Below are positions 24,755 through 32,399 of a DNA stretch of 64,000 nucleotides, one piece after another. How positions within the stretch are numbered: position 1 is the stretch's first letter; the number at the start of each line of letters is the position of its first letter. Below the pieces are notes generated by a model. That model searched no databases. It saw nothing but the letters and a program-made list of their open reading frames with translations, and was not told where the DNA came from. Source of the DNA: Treponema porcinum (lineage in GTDB: Bacteria; Spirochaetota; Spirochaetia; Treponematales; Treponemataceae); NCBI RefSeq assembly GCF_900167145.1, contig NZ_FUWG01000017.1, positions 1 through 64,000 of the forward strand, given 5' to 3'. The position numbers and the translations under genes are program-made.

Positions 24755-24818
24755 TAAATCATCGCTACCAAATAGAAAGGGTTCCGTTACGCCCTTATTG
24801 TAATCAGAGGAAAATATC

Positions 24819-25871
24819 ATGAGAAAATTAGCAAGTGTTCAGACTATCTGGGACGTGCAGCCGATAGAAGGGGCTGACAGGATAGAAGTCGTTTCCGTTT
24901 TGGGATGGAAATGCGTTGTCAAAAAGGGCGAATTTAAGAAATACGATTTATGCGTTTATTTTGAAGTAGATGCATTTTTGCCGGTAAAGCCAGAGTTTGA
25001 GTTTCTGCGAGACGGATGTTACAGAAGCAACGACTTGAATGGCGAAGGCTTTTTGATGAAAACAAGAAATTTTCGAGGACAGGTTTCACAGGGACTTGTT
25101 TTGCCGCTTTCAATTCTGGATGGAATCGAGCCGCTTGATGGAGTTGCATGGAAAACAGGTGATATTGTTAGCGAGCAGCTTGGCGTAAAGAAATGGGAAG
25201 TTGCAGAAATCGCTACCGGAAGCGGACGGGTTATCGGGGATTTTCCACACGGCATTCCAAAGACAGATGAGATCCGAGTTCAGGCAGAACCTGGCTTGAT
25301 TGATGAGTTTAAGGGACTTCCTTATTACATCTCAACCAAGATGGATGGAACCAGTGTGACTATGTATCTGATTGACGGTGAATTTGGAGTCTGCTCAAGG
25401 AATTACGAAATTGGCGATGACGAAACAAGTCCTGCCTGGAAGTTCGTTCACAAGCACAATGTTCAGGAAAAAATCAAAAAGGGCGCTGAGGCTCTTGGGT
25501 TGAAGAACGTTGTGGTTCAGGGCGAGTTCTGTGGAGAAGGAATTCAGAAAAATCCGCTTAAGCTTGTGACTGCCGAATGGTACGTGTTTACTCTGCGGGA
25601 TATGGATCAGGGAAAGAGACTGGGTCTTCAAAAGATGCAGACTTTCTGCGAAGCTGCCGGTTTGAACATGGTTCCTGTAGAAGAAACCGGAGACCAGCTT
25701 CCATATAAGACTGTGGAGGAATTTATTGAAAGGGCAAAAGGAAAGTATGCAAGCGGAAATCACAAGGAAGGAATTGTTATCAGGCCGATTGAGCCGGTTT
25801 ACAGCAAAATCCTTGAAGGTCCGCTTTCTATGAAGGTTATCAATAACGATTACCTTTTGAAGCAGAAATAA
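24819..25871 (+). CDS. RNA ligase, DraRnl/Rnl5 (DRB0094) type
   Basis: 350 residues. The nucleotidyltransferase motif I, TKMDGTSVTMY (Lys near residue 172), carries the lysine adenylated by ATP; the later motifs include FGVCSRNYE, VVVQGEFCGEGI and HKEGIVIRP (motif IV/V region). The N-terminal 115 residues ('VQTIWDVQPIEGADRIEVVSV') form the OB-like module that is the hallmark of the Deinococcus DRB0094 ligase family, which seals 3'-OH/5'-P nicks in RNA. It is intact and sits under a regulon-type promoter, so sealing of cleaved RNA is a plausible island function. Confidence 0.85.
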   Translation: MRKLASVQTIWDVQPIEGADRIEVVSVLGWKCVVKKGEFKKYDLCVYFEVDAFLPVKPEFEFLRDGCYRSNDLNGEGFLMKTRNFRGQVSQGLVLPLSILDGIEPLDGVAWKTGDIVSEQLGVKKWEVAEIATGSGRVIGDFPHGIPKTDEIRVQAEPGLIDEFKGLPYYISTKMDGTSVTMYLIDGEFGVCSRNYEIGDDETSPAWKFVHKHNVQEKIKKGAEALGLKNVVVQGEFCGEGIQKNPLKLVTAEWYVFTLRDMDQGKRLGLQKMQTFCEAAGLNMVPVEETGDQLPYKTVEEFIERAKGKYASGNHKEGIVIRPIEPVYSKILEGPLSMKVINNDYLLKQK

Positions 25872-25875
25872 AAGA

Positions 25876-25910
25876 AAATCAGCTGTCCGATTTTTTCGGA
25901 CAGCTGATTT
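25876..25910. terminator. Terminator after RNA ligase
   Basis: A 15-bp perfect stem, with arms 25876-25890 and 25896-25910 (AATCAGCTGTCCGA core), 5-base T-rich loop, followed by AT-rich sequence. Confidence 0.75.
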
Positions 25911-25993
25911 ATATAAATATGGAGAATAAAAAATGGATTACGAAAGATTCTTATTTGACTTCATGTAGATAACTAATCTGCGTGGAGGATTAA

Positions 25994-26599
25994 ATGAGTA
26001 GAAGTTACAAAAAGCACATGGGCGGTTCTTACTGTGGAGGTTCTGATAAGTATTCTCGATCTGTTTATCATCGAAGCAAAAGACGATCAGACAAGAAGTA
26101 TTGTTACGAACTTTGTAAAAAGTATGAGATAAAACAGATTTTCGAAAGACAATCCAATTTTTGTTTAGAATGCATGCTTTACATCGAAGAACTGTGTTCT
26201 GGTGATTGGGTTTATTGTCCATATCAAACTATAGATGATTTACCAACAGATAAAATTGTGGCAGGAGTAGATTACTCTTGTAGATATGCTGATAAATGGT
26301 CATGGGCTAGTGATGGTGGAAGTTTTTTGATGGAAACAGAATCTAGTTTGCGAACTAAATTCAATTCAGAAGTCTTTGGATTGGAAAGTAACTGGAGACA
26401 TGAACCTCAAAATATCTGGCAGCGTTATCAGTCAGCAATCAAGAATAAACCGCATTATTCTTATGATTTTGTTGATATGATTGTTTCAAAGAACTTACCT
26501 AAAAAACAGTTCCTGACTTGTAAAGAACTGGTTTTCTGGTTTAAGGAAAATCAGAAATGGCTTATTCAAGTCTGGAAAAAGTTGAATTATGGGAAGTAA
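25994..26599 (+). CDS. Hypothetical island protein, basic N-terminus
   Basis: 201 residues, not recognised. The N-terminus is strongly basic (residues 1-40, RSKRRSDKKY), suggesting nucleic-acid binding; Cys residues at CLEC and W-rich segments follow, ending in FKENQKWLIQVWKKL. TGGAGG lies just before the ATG. A short 11-codon ORF with its own GGAG site (about 25933-25968) precedes it and might be a leader peptide or the stump of a lost gene. Confidence 0.5.
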   Translation: MSRSYKKHMGGSYCGGSDKYSRSVYHRSKRRSDKKYCYELCKKYEIKQIFERQSNFCLECMLYIEELCSGDWVYCPYQTIDDLPTDKIVAGVDYSCRYADKWSWASDGGSFLMETESSLRTKFNSEVFGLESNWRHEPQNIWQRYQSAIKNKPHYSYDFVDMIVSKNLPKKQFLTCKELVFWFKENQKWLIQVWKKLNYGK

Positions 26600-26660
26600 T
26601 TAAAGGAGATTATTTTAGTGGTGGATTTTTTTCAAAATGTTCACCACTAACTTCCAGAGT

Positions 26661-26966
26661 TCAAAACGCGTAGTCTTCTTTGGAATATTTATAACTTTCC
26701 GAATATAGAGTTTCAGGAGCAATATCAATTTCTCCATCGAGCCATGATACAAAACTATGTATGACTTTAGCAGTTCTGCGATTTTCTTCTTTACTCAAGG
26801 GAGCAAAAGCAGAACCTTTATCAAGTAATGAAGTTACGTCAAAAAGACGGGTTTCACCAGTAGAAAATTCTACAAGGAGCATTCCATCATCGAGAATTTT
26901 TATAGAAGAGACTTCAATATCAGGAACTAATTCACCTGCATAACAGATTCCATCTTTTGTATACAT
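26661..26966 (-). CDS. DUF2442 family protein (no DUF4160 partner)
   Basis: 101 residues: VSSIKILDDGMLLVEFSTGE, RLFDVTSLLDKGSAFAPL and a C-terminal IDIAPETLYSES block, the DUF2442 core. Unlike the copy at 1320, no DUF4160 gene is adjacent. TATAGG stands 7 bp before the ATG on the minus strand, so it may be leaderless. It is divergent from the metallophosphoesterase gene. Confidence 0.65.
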   Translation of the reverse strand: MYTKDGICYAGELVPDIEVSSIKILDDGMLLVEFSTGETRLFDVTSLLDKGSAFAPLSKEENRRTAKVIHSFVSWLDGEIDIAPETLYSESYKYSKEDYAF

Positions 26967-27037
26967 ATCGAATCCTATACTTGCATTTTAACATATTTAG
27001 TTTGCTAAATCATCAGAAAAACTTTGGAGAAATAAAA

Positions 27038-27715
27038 ATGACAATCTATATGACAAGCGACCTGCACGTTGACCATTACATAAATCATCGTGTAAGTCTA
27101 GAAAACTACATAAACAATGCACTCAAACCAGCGGATGTCCTTTGCGTGGCAGGAGACACCTGCGATGATCCGCATCTTTTTGTGGAATTTTACAAGGTAG
27201 TTTCACCCCGTTACAAAAAGATTTTTGTAGTCTTTGGAAATCATGATTTAACTGTGCATAACGAATCATACTTTCGAAACAATCTCTTTACTGAAACACA
27301 GGCAAAACTGGACTTTCTGAAAGCAGAAGTTTCAAGGTTCGGAAATGTTTCGATTCTTGATGGGACAGTCGAAGAGTTTGAAGGTGTGAAGTTTGGTGGA
27401 ACGATGGCTTTTAATGATTTTAGCTGGGCTTATGAAATTGATCCTGAGCCAGACGGAAACATGGCAAAGTTTTTCTGTTATTGGAGAGACTGGTTTGATT
27501 ACCGACACTGGGAATATATGGGAAATGTTCATAAGGATATTCTTGCTTCACAAATGAAAAAGCTGGATTACGTGGTTTCCCAAAAGCCAGACATCATCAT
27601 GACTCATTACATTCCGACTTTTTTCGGATCTCTGTCTTTCTTGTTTGTCGTTTTTTTATTTACCGCTTTTACAAGGCATCTAAAACGTACAATTTGTTTT
27701 GGCTTTGTTTCGTAA
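27038..27715 (+). CDS. Metallophosphoesterase, C-terminus replaced
   Basis: 225 residues. Calcineurin-like motifs: SDLHVDH (D-x-H, about 7-13), AGDTCDD (GD, about 42), FGNHDLT (GNHD, about 70) and a final 'DIIMTHYIP' (about 185-193). Right after this motif the protein changes to a hydrophobic tail that is simply the reverse of the opposing gene at 27607. The usual C-terminal region with the GHxH motif is missing, so the enzyme is probably inactive. ATG 27038 has GGAGA upstream and gives the family N-terminus; an earlier ATG does not. Confidence 0.75.
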   Translation: MTIYMTSDLHVDHYINHRVSLENYINNALKPADVLCVAGDTCDDPHLFVEFYKVVSPRYKKIFVVFGNHDLTVHNESYFRNNLFTETQAKLDFLKAEVSRFGNVSILDGTVEEFEGVKFGGTMAFNDFSWAYEIDPEPDGNMAKFFCYWRDWFDYRHWEYMGNVHKDILASQMKKLDYVVSQKPDIIMTHYIPTFFGSLSFLFVVFLFTAFTRHLKRTICFGFVS

Positions 27716-28197
27716 ATATAAACCACATCGTTTACTTTTATTAACGAATTTGTTTGATTCCAATCAATTGTGTGATATTTCAAGAAAGCTTTTTCAACAT
27801 CATAATTTTTCTCGTTACAAGGTAAAAGCCAATAAGTTAATTTTGCCTCTTTGTTCTCGATGCTTGAATTATTGAATGGCTCTACACTTAGATTAGATAC
27901 ATCATAATTCAAATCTTTTAAGCGTTTTTTAGCTTCTGTCAGTTCTTCTTTGGAGAACATATCATGCCATTCCGGCTCAAAAATAATACGCTCAAAACAT
28001 AAATCAAGTCTGCCAGCCATGTAGAGTTTTGTTAAACCGTCAGTTATCTTATTTTTGGAAACCAATAATTTCTTAACTGCATTCTCAGCACCGCCACAAT
28101 CTTCAATCATTTTTATAAAAGCGGTTGGATTATAATGGCAATCTTTCTTTGTTTCCAAAATTGATTTTTGTATTCTTTCATCAAAAGTCATATGCAC
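27607..28197 (-). CDS. EVE-like domain protein, C-terminus likely truncated
   Basis: 196 residues. The last 80 residues resemble EVE/PUA-like domains: YWLLPCNEKNYDVEKAF, 'HTIDWNQTN' and VNDVVYIYETKPKQIVRFRC. EVE domains bind modified bases in DNA or RNA. The sequence stops in a short basic stretch exactly where it converges on the metallophosphoesterase, so both genes appear cut at the same junction (about 27610). GAGGTG precedes the ATG. The N-terminal 95 residues are unrecognised. Confidence 0.55.
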   Translation of the reverse strand: MHMTFDERIQKSILETKKDCHYNPTAFIKMIEDCGGAENAVKKLLVSKNKITDGLTKLYMAGRLDLCFERIIFEPEWHDMFSKEELTEAKKRLKDLNYDVSNLSVEPFNNSSIENKEAKLTYWLLPCNEKNYDVEKAFLKYHTIDWNQTNSLIKVNDVVYIYETKPKQIVRFRCLVKAVNKKTTNKKDRDPKKVGM

Positions 28198-28233
28198 CTC
28201 TTATTTATATTATAGGAACTGAAAATGAAATAT

Positions 28234-28599
28234 TTACAAACCTACATCAGCAACTGTATCTGGAAACGTTATCCCCAATAATTCTGAAATTCTTTCCCAT
28301 GTAGTAAAGCCACAATAAGAATCCTTAAACTTTTGAATTTCATTTATATCCTTTCTGTGTGGCAAGTTTTTCTTGTAATAGAGAATATCTTCATAGCAAG
28401 TTAATTCATAATCCTTTATTTTGTCTTCTGCAAAAACATAAAAGAAAAAAACTTGTTTAGTGTTATCGATAATACTATCAACGTGTCGAATTAATTGATC
28501 TCGAGGATTTAACCATTCTGTAGAAGTTGTTAAAGAAGGTTCTGTACGCTTAGCTTCTCCAACATATATTGAAGTATCAGTTTCAATGTAAATATCATT
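28234..28599 (-). pseudogene. 5'-truncated remnant, possible PD-(D/E)XK nuclease
   Basis: A minus-strand frame is open for 121 codons, ending at TAA (28236-28234), but begins straight after an in-frame TAA (28602-28600) with no start codon. It contains TDTSIYVGEAKRTEPS, with an E-x-K that could be a PD-(D/E)XK nuclease site, then 'PRDQLIRHVDSIIDN' and 'TTWERISELLGITFPD'. The composition is coding-like, so I read it as the C-terminal part of a gene that lost its 5' end. Confidence 0.55.
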
Positions 28600-28626
28600 T
28601 TACTTTAGTTGTATAGAAAGATACTG

Positions 28627-28675
28627 TATACTTCGGCTATAACTCCTATTTTTTGACACTTATCGCCGAAGTATA
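28627..28675. repeat. 11-bp inverted repeat
   Basis: TATACTTCGGC (28627-28637) and GCCGAAGTATA (28665-28675) are perfect inverted copies 27 bp apart, next to the truncated gene end and a second structured block. Possibly the end of a lost insertion. Confidence 0.6.
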
Positions 28676-28712
28676 ACGCATTTTTTATTTATTCAAAAAT
28701 TAGTTTTAAAAA

Positions 28713-29000
28713 GTAGGCCGTAGGCCAAAAACCTACCGCCTACGAACTTAAAGTAAGGAGTTTAAGATGGCATGATATAAAAGGCTGGGAAAAAGTGGTA
28801 CTCTGGTTTGACGGAATCAGAGAGCCGGCGGAAGGTTCTAACTACTGGTGAAGAAGCCACTGCGTGAATGGCAGCCGCTTACTTCGGGTTTAAGATTAAT
28901 CAAAGCCGACCGCCGTACGCCATAATGAGGCGTGGGGGCATTCCCCACGACCTCGGATAGGAGCACGGTATACCACTACCAGCGTTTACTCCTGATTCCA
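28713..29000. other. Structured relic, possibly IS605-type end or ncRNA
   Basis: GTAGGCCGTAGG (28713-28724) pairs with CCTACCGCCTAC (28732-28743, one mismatch); CGTGGGG (28931-28937) pairs with CCCCACG (28943-28949). No frame is open for long on either strand. GC content is higher than the surroundings. On the minus strand the short LKPEVSG segment recalls the C-terminus of TnpB proteins and the hairpins recall an IS200/IS605 right end, but this is a weak likeness. It ends about 190 bp before the tRNA-fMet gene. Confidence 0.3.
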
Positions 29001-29161
29001 TTTTATCATATAAGTAAAAGTTGAATTTCAGTGAATTCAGATGGATTTAATTGAATTGCTAATTTTAAAATCTAGTGTTATTTTGTAGGTATCCAAGGGC
29101 TGAATACCACTATTTTTGGTCTTATTTGTCTATTTAGGTTCAGTAAGCTTCAGTTAAAAAC

Positions 29162-29185
29162 AAAAAACCACTCATTTTTGAGTGG
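29162..29185 (-). terminator. Terminator of tRNA-fMet
   Basis: CCACTCA (29168-29174) pairs with TGAGTGG (29179-29185); the minus strand then has a run of six T. It directly follows the tRNA 3' end. Confidence 0.8.
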
Positions 29186-29192
29186 TCTGCTA

Positions 29193-29265
29193 TAGCGGGG
29201 GCAGGACTCGAACCTGCGGCCTCCGGGTTATGAGCCCGACGAGCTGCCAACTGCTCTACCCCGCG
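29193..29265 (-). tRNA. Initiator tRNA-fMet (CAT); island integration site
   Basis: Acceptor CGCGGGG with CCCCGCT leaves a 1-72 mismatch; the anticodon stem TCGGG/CCCGG has three consecutive G-C pairs around loop CTCATAA. Both are initiator hallmarks. T arm GCAGG-TTCGAGT-CCTGC. CCA is not encoded. Its 3' end faces the island, and 3' fragments recur at 18408 and 18202. Confidence 0.93.
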
Positions 29266-29279
29266 TCGTATTTCCTGTT

Positions 29280-29308
29280 ATGATATAGAAAGTATTATTA
29301 AAAGTCAA
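29280..29308 (-). promoter_or_regulatory. Promoter of tRNA-fMet
   Basis: On the minus strand TTGACT (29308-29303), 17-bp spacer and TATCAT (29285-29280), 14 bp before the tRNA 5' end. Confidence 0.6.
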
Positions 29309-29380
29309 GGTGATTTATGCAAAAAACAAGGTGGTTTTTTACTTAATCTTATGGAATTTGCCGTTATTTTTGACAGGTTG

Positions 29381-29409
29381 TTGATTTTTTTTTCTGTCTA
29401 CAATAGAAT
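29381..29409 (+). promoter_or_regulatory. Promoter of the polyene operon
   Basis: TTGATT (29381-29386), 17-bp spacer, TAGAAT (29404-29409); the first ATG is at 29440 with AAAGGAA upstream. The long T-run in the spacer may be regulatory. Confidence 0.55.
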
Positions 29410-29439
29410 AGATAAACTTATTGATAAAAAGGAATCGGT

Positions 29440-29706
29440 ATGGAAAATTTGGATGAATTGAAAAAAGAAATCAAAGAGACTATTATTTCTACTTTGCAAT
29501 TAGAAGACATTACTCCAGAAAACATCGTCGATTCTGAGCCGCTTTTTGGTGAAGGACTTGGGCTTGATTCTATAGACGCTCTTGAACTTGGTGTCGGTCT
29601 TAAAAAGAAGTTCGGCGTTAAGTTTTCATCAGAGAGTGCTGATAACAAGAAGCATTTTGCATCAGTAGATGCTTTAGCTGAATATATTTCTCAAACGAGA
29701 GGTTAG
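29440..29706 (+). CDS. Acyl carrier protein 1 (ApeE/F-like)
   Basis: 88 residues. GEGLGLDSIDALEL carries the phosphopantetheine Ser near residue 44 in the DS[IL] context. The ACP is acidic with the usual four-helix pattern. It is the first gene of a cluster whose order matches apeE to apeR of aryl polyene clusters: chain-building ACP. The next ACP begins 4 bp later. No phosphopantetheinyl transferase is visible in the window, so modification must come from elsewhere. Confidence 0.9.
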   Translation: MENLDELKKEIKETIISTLQLEDITPENIVDSEPLFGEGLGLDSIDALELGVGLKKKFGVKFSSESADNKKHFASVDALAEYISQTRG

Positions 29707-29710
29707 TTTT

Positions 29711-29959
29711 ATGTCAAAAGACGAAATTTTTACAAAATTAAAGGACATCCTTGTTTCTGAATTTGAGATTGAAGAAGATTCCATCACTCCGGATGCAACG
29801 CTTTTTGATGATTTGGATCTTGATTCCATTGACTCTATTGATCTTATTCAGAAGATGAAGGAATTTATGCCTGCCGGTACAAAGTTCGATCCTGCAATTT
29901 TCAAGACTGTAAAAACAGTTCAGGATGTTGTTGACGCGCTTGTTCCGTATATGGGCTGA
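29711..29959 (+). CDS. Acyl carrier protein 2 (ApeF-like)
   Basis: 82 residues with DDLDLDSIDSIDL, attachment Ser near residue 39. Two different ACPs in tandem are typical of aryl polyene and related type II systems, where one serves starter loading or initial elongation. The stop overlaps the following ATG (TGATG), so it is translationally coupled to the membrane/adenylation gene. Confidence 0.9.
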   Translation: MSKDEIFTKLKDILVSEFEIEEDSITPDATLFDDLDLDSIDSIDLIQKMKEFMPAGTKFDPAIFKTVKTVQDVVDALVPYMG

Positions 29960-31962
29960 TGAAAAAATTTCTTACGGTTCTTTTTTATGTTATGGCGGCG
30001 GTATATCCGGTGGTTGTATTTACGCTTCTTGTCGTCTTGAAGCTGCCTGTACGGATTCTGTCGCTGTGCGTTATGGTTCTTGCCTGTTCTTTCTTCCTTG
30101 GTTTTACCGGCAGGAACAGAACTGACGTAAAAAAAGAAAAAAAAGCGCTGGATTGGCGGCCTATGGTCAGTTCTGCGCTTTTTTTAATTGCGGGTATTGT
30201 CTGCTTTGTTACAAACCAGTCGGTTTTCTTAAAGCTGTATTCCGTTGTCATAAGTGTTGTTTTGCTTAGCGTGTTTGGTTCTACGTTGTTTTTTGAGCCG
30301 AATATATGCTTTCGTTTTGCTGTGATGTCGGATAAGTCGATTGCCGGTTCTTCATACGAAGCGCAGGTGTGCGCCTATTGCAGGAAAGTTACTGTTGTGT
30401 GGTGCTGCTTTTTTATAATAAACGGTAGTATTGCGGCGTATACTGCATTGCACGATTTTGGCTCTGAAGATTTGAATAATAAAATCTGGTCTGTTTATAA
30501 CGGCGGCATTTCTTATATTCTTATGGGGCTGCTGTTTTCTGTGGAGCTGCTTGTTCGTAAAATGGTGGATAAAAAAATGATAAAGGCATTTTCGTTTACC
30601 AAATTCAATGCTGATTCTCGCCCGGACGGTCATATTGTCTGTTTTGAAGGCAGCTGGTCTGACGGTGTATATAAGACCTGGAAGGATTTTCTGACTGATT
30701 CCGCAAAAATGCGTGCATTTATCTCACAAAATCCGGCGGACGACTGGATTTTGCACTGCGAGGATTACTGGTACTTTCTCTGTACGTTTACGGCTCTTTT
30801 GCAGTGCGGAAAACGCATTCTCCTTACCCAGAACATTTCTGAGGCGTTCATTGATGAAGTAAAAAAGCCCGGCGTGGAATTCCTTACTGACCAGAACGCC
30901 GCCGGTTCTGCATCAATTCAAGATATAATAGAAAAAAGTGACTTGCCGGACGAACAGTATATCCGCAGCGTTCCGCAGGTTGATTCTGACAAAACGCGCA
31001 TTCTGATGTTTACTTCCGGCTCTACGGGAAAGCCTAAGGCTGTTCCGCAGAGGATGACTGAGTTTGAACTTGACAACGCGTTTATAATTTCAAAATGGGC
31101 AAAGGAATTTACTTCCAGAAAACTTGTTACTACGGTAAGCCAGCATCATATCTACGGATTTCTGTTCGGTTCATCCCTTCCGTTTACGCTTGGAGTTTCG
31201 TTCCGCCGGACTCGTATTACTTTCCCGGAAGAATTTGAAAAACTTTATGATACTGAATATATGATTATTGCAACTCCTGCGTTCCTTAAGAGGACGGTTG
31301 AAATTGAGGAGAAACTTCCGCTAAAAAATCCGTTTATTTTTACAAGCGGCGGCGCCTGTTCTGCAGAACTTGCGTTATCTACGGAAAAAGTGTTCGGTTT
31401 CTGTCCGCTTGAAGTTTACGGAAGTACGGAAACCAGCGGCATTGCTTACCGCCAGCAGAATAAAGACGGTCTTAAGTTCACTCCGTTTGACAATGCAAAA
31501 ATCTGGCTTGGCGATGACGGATGCCTCCGCATTGTTTCTCCGTACATAAAAGATCCGCAGGGATTTGCTACCGCAGATTTGGCAGAAATTTTTGACGACG
31601 GAAGGTTCATTCTGAAAGGACGTTCTGATTCAATCGTAAAGATTGAAGAAAAGCGGATTTCTATGACGGAAGTTGAAAACCGCATTATGCAGACAGGGCT
31701 TGTTTCTGACGTAAAGGTTGTTGCGCTTCAGAATGACGTCCGGCAGTATCTTGCGGCGGCAGTCGTCCTTAATGACAAGGGAAAAAAGCAGTTTGAGAAT
31801 ACCGAGAAATATCTTGTAAACCGGTATTTTCACGACTTTCTTATGCAGTATTTTGAAAATGTCGTTCTGCCAAAAAAATGGCGTTTTCTTGATGCTCTGC
31901 CGGTTGACGCGCAGGGAAAAAAGCATAAGCTTGAAATAGAGGCGCTGTTCGAAAAACAGTAG
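29959..31962 (+). CDS. Fused membrane protein and AMP-dependent ligase (ApeG-ApeH-like)
   Basis: 667 residues. The first about 210 hold six membrane helices resembling the small membrane protein (COG4648-like, ApeG) of ape clusters. The rest is an adenylate-forming domain: ILMFTSGSTGKPKAVPQ near 347-363, EVYGSTETSGI near 480, and FILKGRSDSIVKIEEKR near 550, with a C-terminal domain lacking an obvious catalytic Lys context (KKWRFLDALPVDAQGKKHK near 650 is the likely one). It should activate an aromatic or fatty starter acid and load it on an ACP at the membrane. The two parts are usually separate genes. Confidence 0.8.
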   Translation: MKKFLTVLFYVMAAVYPVVVFTLLVVLKLPVRILSLCVMVLACSFFLGFTGRNRTDVKKEKKALDWRPMVSSALFLIAGIVCFVTNQSVFLKLYSVVISVVLLSVFGSTLFFEPNICFRFAVMSDKSIAGSSYEAQVCAYCRKVTVVWCCFFIINGSIAAYTALHDFGSEDLNNKIWSVYNGGISYILMGLLFSVELLVRKMVDKKMIKAFSFTKFNADSRPDGHIVCFEGSWSDGVYKTWKDFLTDSAKMRAFISQNPADDWILHCEDYWYFLCTFTALLQCGKRILLTQNISEAFIDEVKKPGVEFLTDQNAAGSASIQDIIEKSDLPDEQYIRSVPQVDSDKTRILMFTSGSTGKPKAVPQRMTEFELDNAFIISKWAKEFTSRKLVTTVSQHHIYGFLFGSSLPFTLGVSFRRTRITFPEEFEKLYDTEYMIIATPAFLKRTVEIEEKLPLKNPFIFTSGGACSAELALSTEKVFGFCPLEVYGSTETSGIAYRQQNKDGLKFTPFDNAKIWLGDDGCLRIVSPYIKDPQGFATADLAEIFDDGRFILKGRSDSIVKIEEKRISMTEVENRIMQTGLVSDVKVVALQNDVRQYLAAAVVLNDKGKKQFENTEKYLVNRYFHDFLMQYFENVVLPKKWRFLDALPVDAQGKKHKLEIEALFEKQ

Positions 31963-32027
31963 CACGGAAATCGGGAAATTGCAGGGAGTCCTTCAAGTTT
32001 CCCGGAGTTATTTTTATAGAGGTGTAT

Positions 32028-32396
32028 ATGCCAGAAAATTTGCACGATATAGTGAATGAAACGGTGCTTGAAAAAGCAGATAATAAAGTTTCGCTGAAAT
32101 TTGTAATTCCGTCGTCAAGTGACTTTTTTGACGGTCATTTTCCGGAGTTCAAGCTGCTTCCTGCCGTTGCGCAGTTTGAGATAATTACGCGTTTTTCCAG
32201 AAAATATTTTGGAACGCAGCGTTATGTTCCTTCTATAAAAAGGATAAAATTTTCCGCGCCGATAAGACCTGATTCAGTAATCCGCCTTGATTTGACGCAT
32301 AATGTGGAAAAAGGTACTGTTTCCTTTACGATGGCTGATTTTGACATCTCTGAAAAAGTCTATTCTTCGGGTTCTTTCTGCGTGATTGATGAATAA
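32028..32396 (+). CDS. apeI: Hotdog dehydratase (ApeI-like)
   Basis: 122 residues, single hotdog domain. FFDGHFPEFKLLPAVAQFE (about 35-53) is the FabZ/ApeI motif with the catalytic His; the usual acidic partner of FabZ appears displaced. ApeI-type dehydratases act together with a second hotdog protein (ApeP) on beta-hydroxyacyl-ACP to make the conjugated double bonds. ATG 32028 is chosen for its AGAGG site; a GTG 6 bp earlier is less likely. Followed 3 bp later by the glycosyltransferase gene. Confidence 0.75.
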   Translation: MPENLHDIVNETVLEKADNKVSLKFVIPSSSDFFDGHFPEFKLLPAVAQFEIITRFSRKYFGTQRYVPSIKRIKFSAPIRPDSVIRLDLTHNVEKGTVSFTMADFDISEKVYSSGSFCVIDE

Positions 32397-32399
32397 ATT

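Noticed and set aside
20547-25871. Complete phage genome
   Set aside because: No capsid, portal, terminase, tail, replication or integrase genes; only regulators and RNA-related enzymes are present.
28750-29000. Diversity-generating retroelement variable region
   Set aside because: The stretch shows some WxDG-like translations, but no open reading frame, no reverse transcriptase and no template repeat with A-specific changes can be seen.
28750-29000. RNase P RNA, tmRNA or SRP RNA
   Set aside because: None of the conserved core segments of these RNAs is present on either strand.
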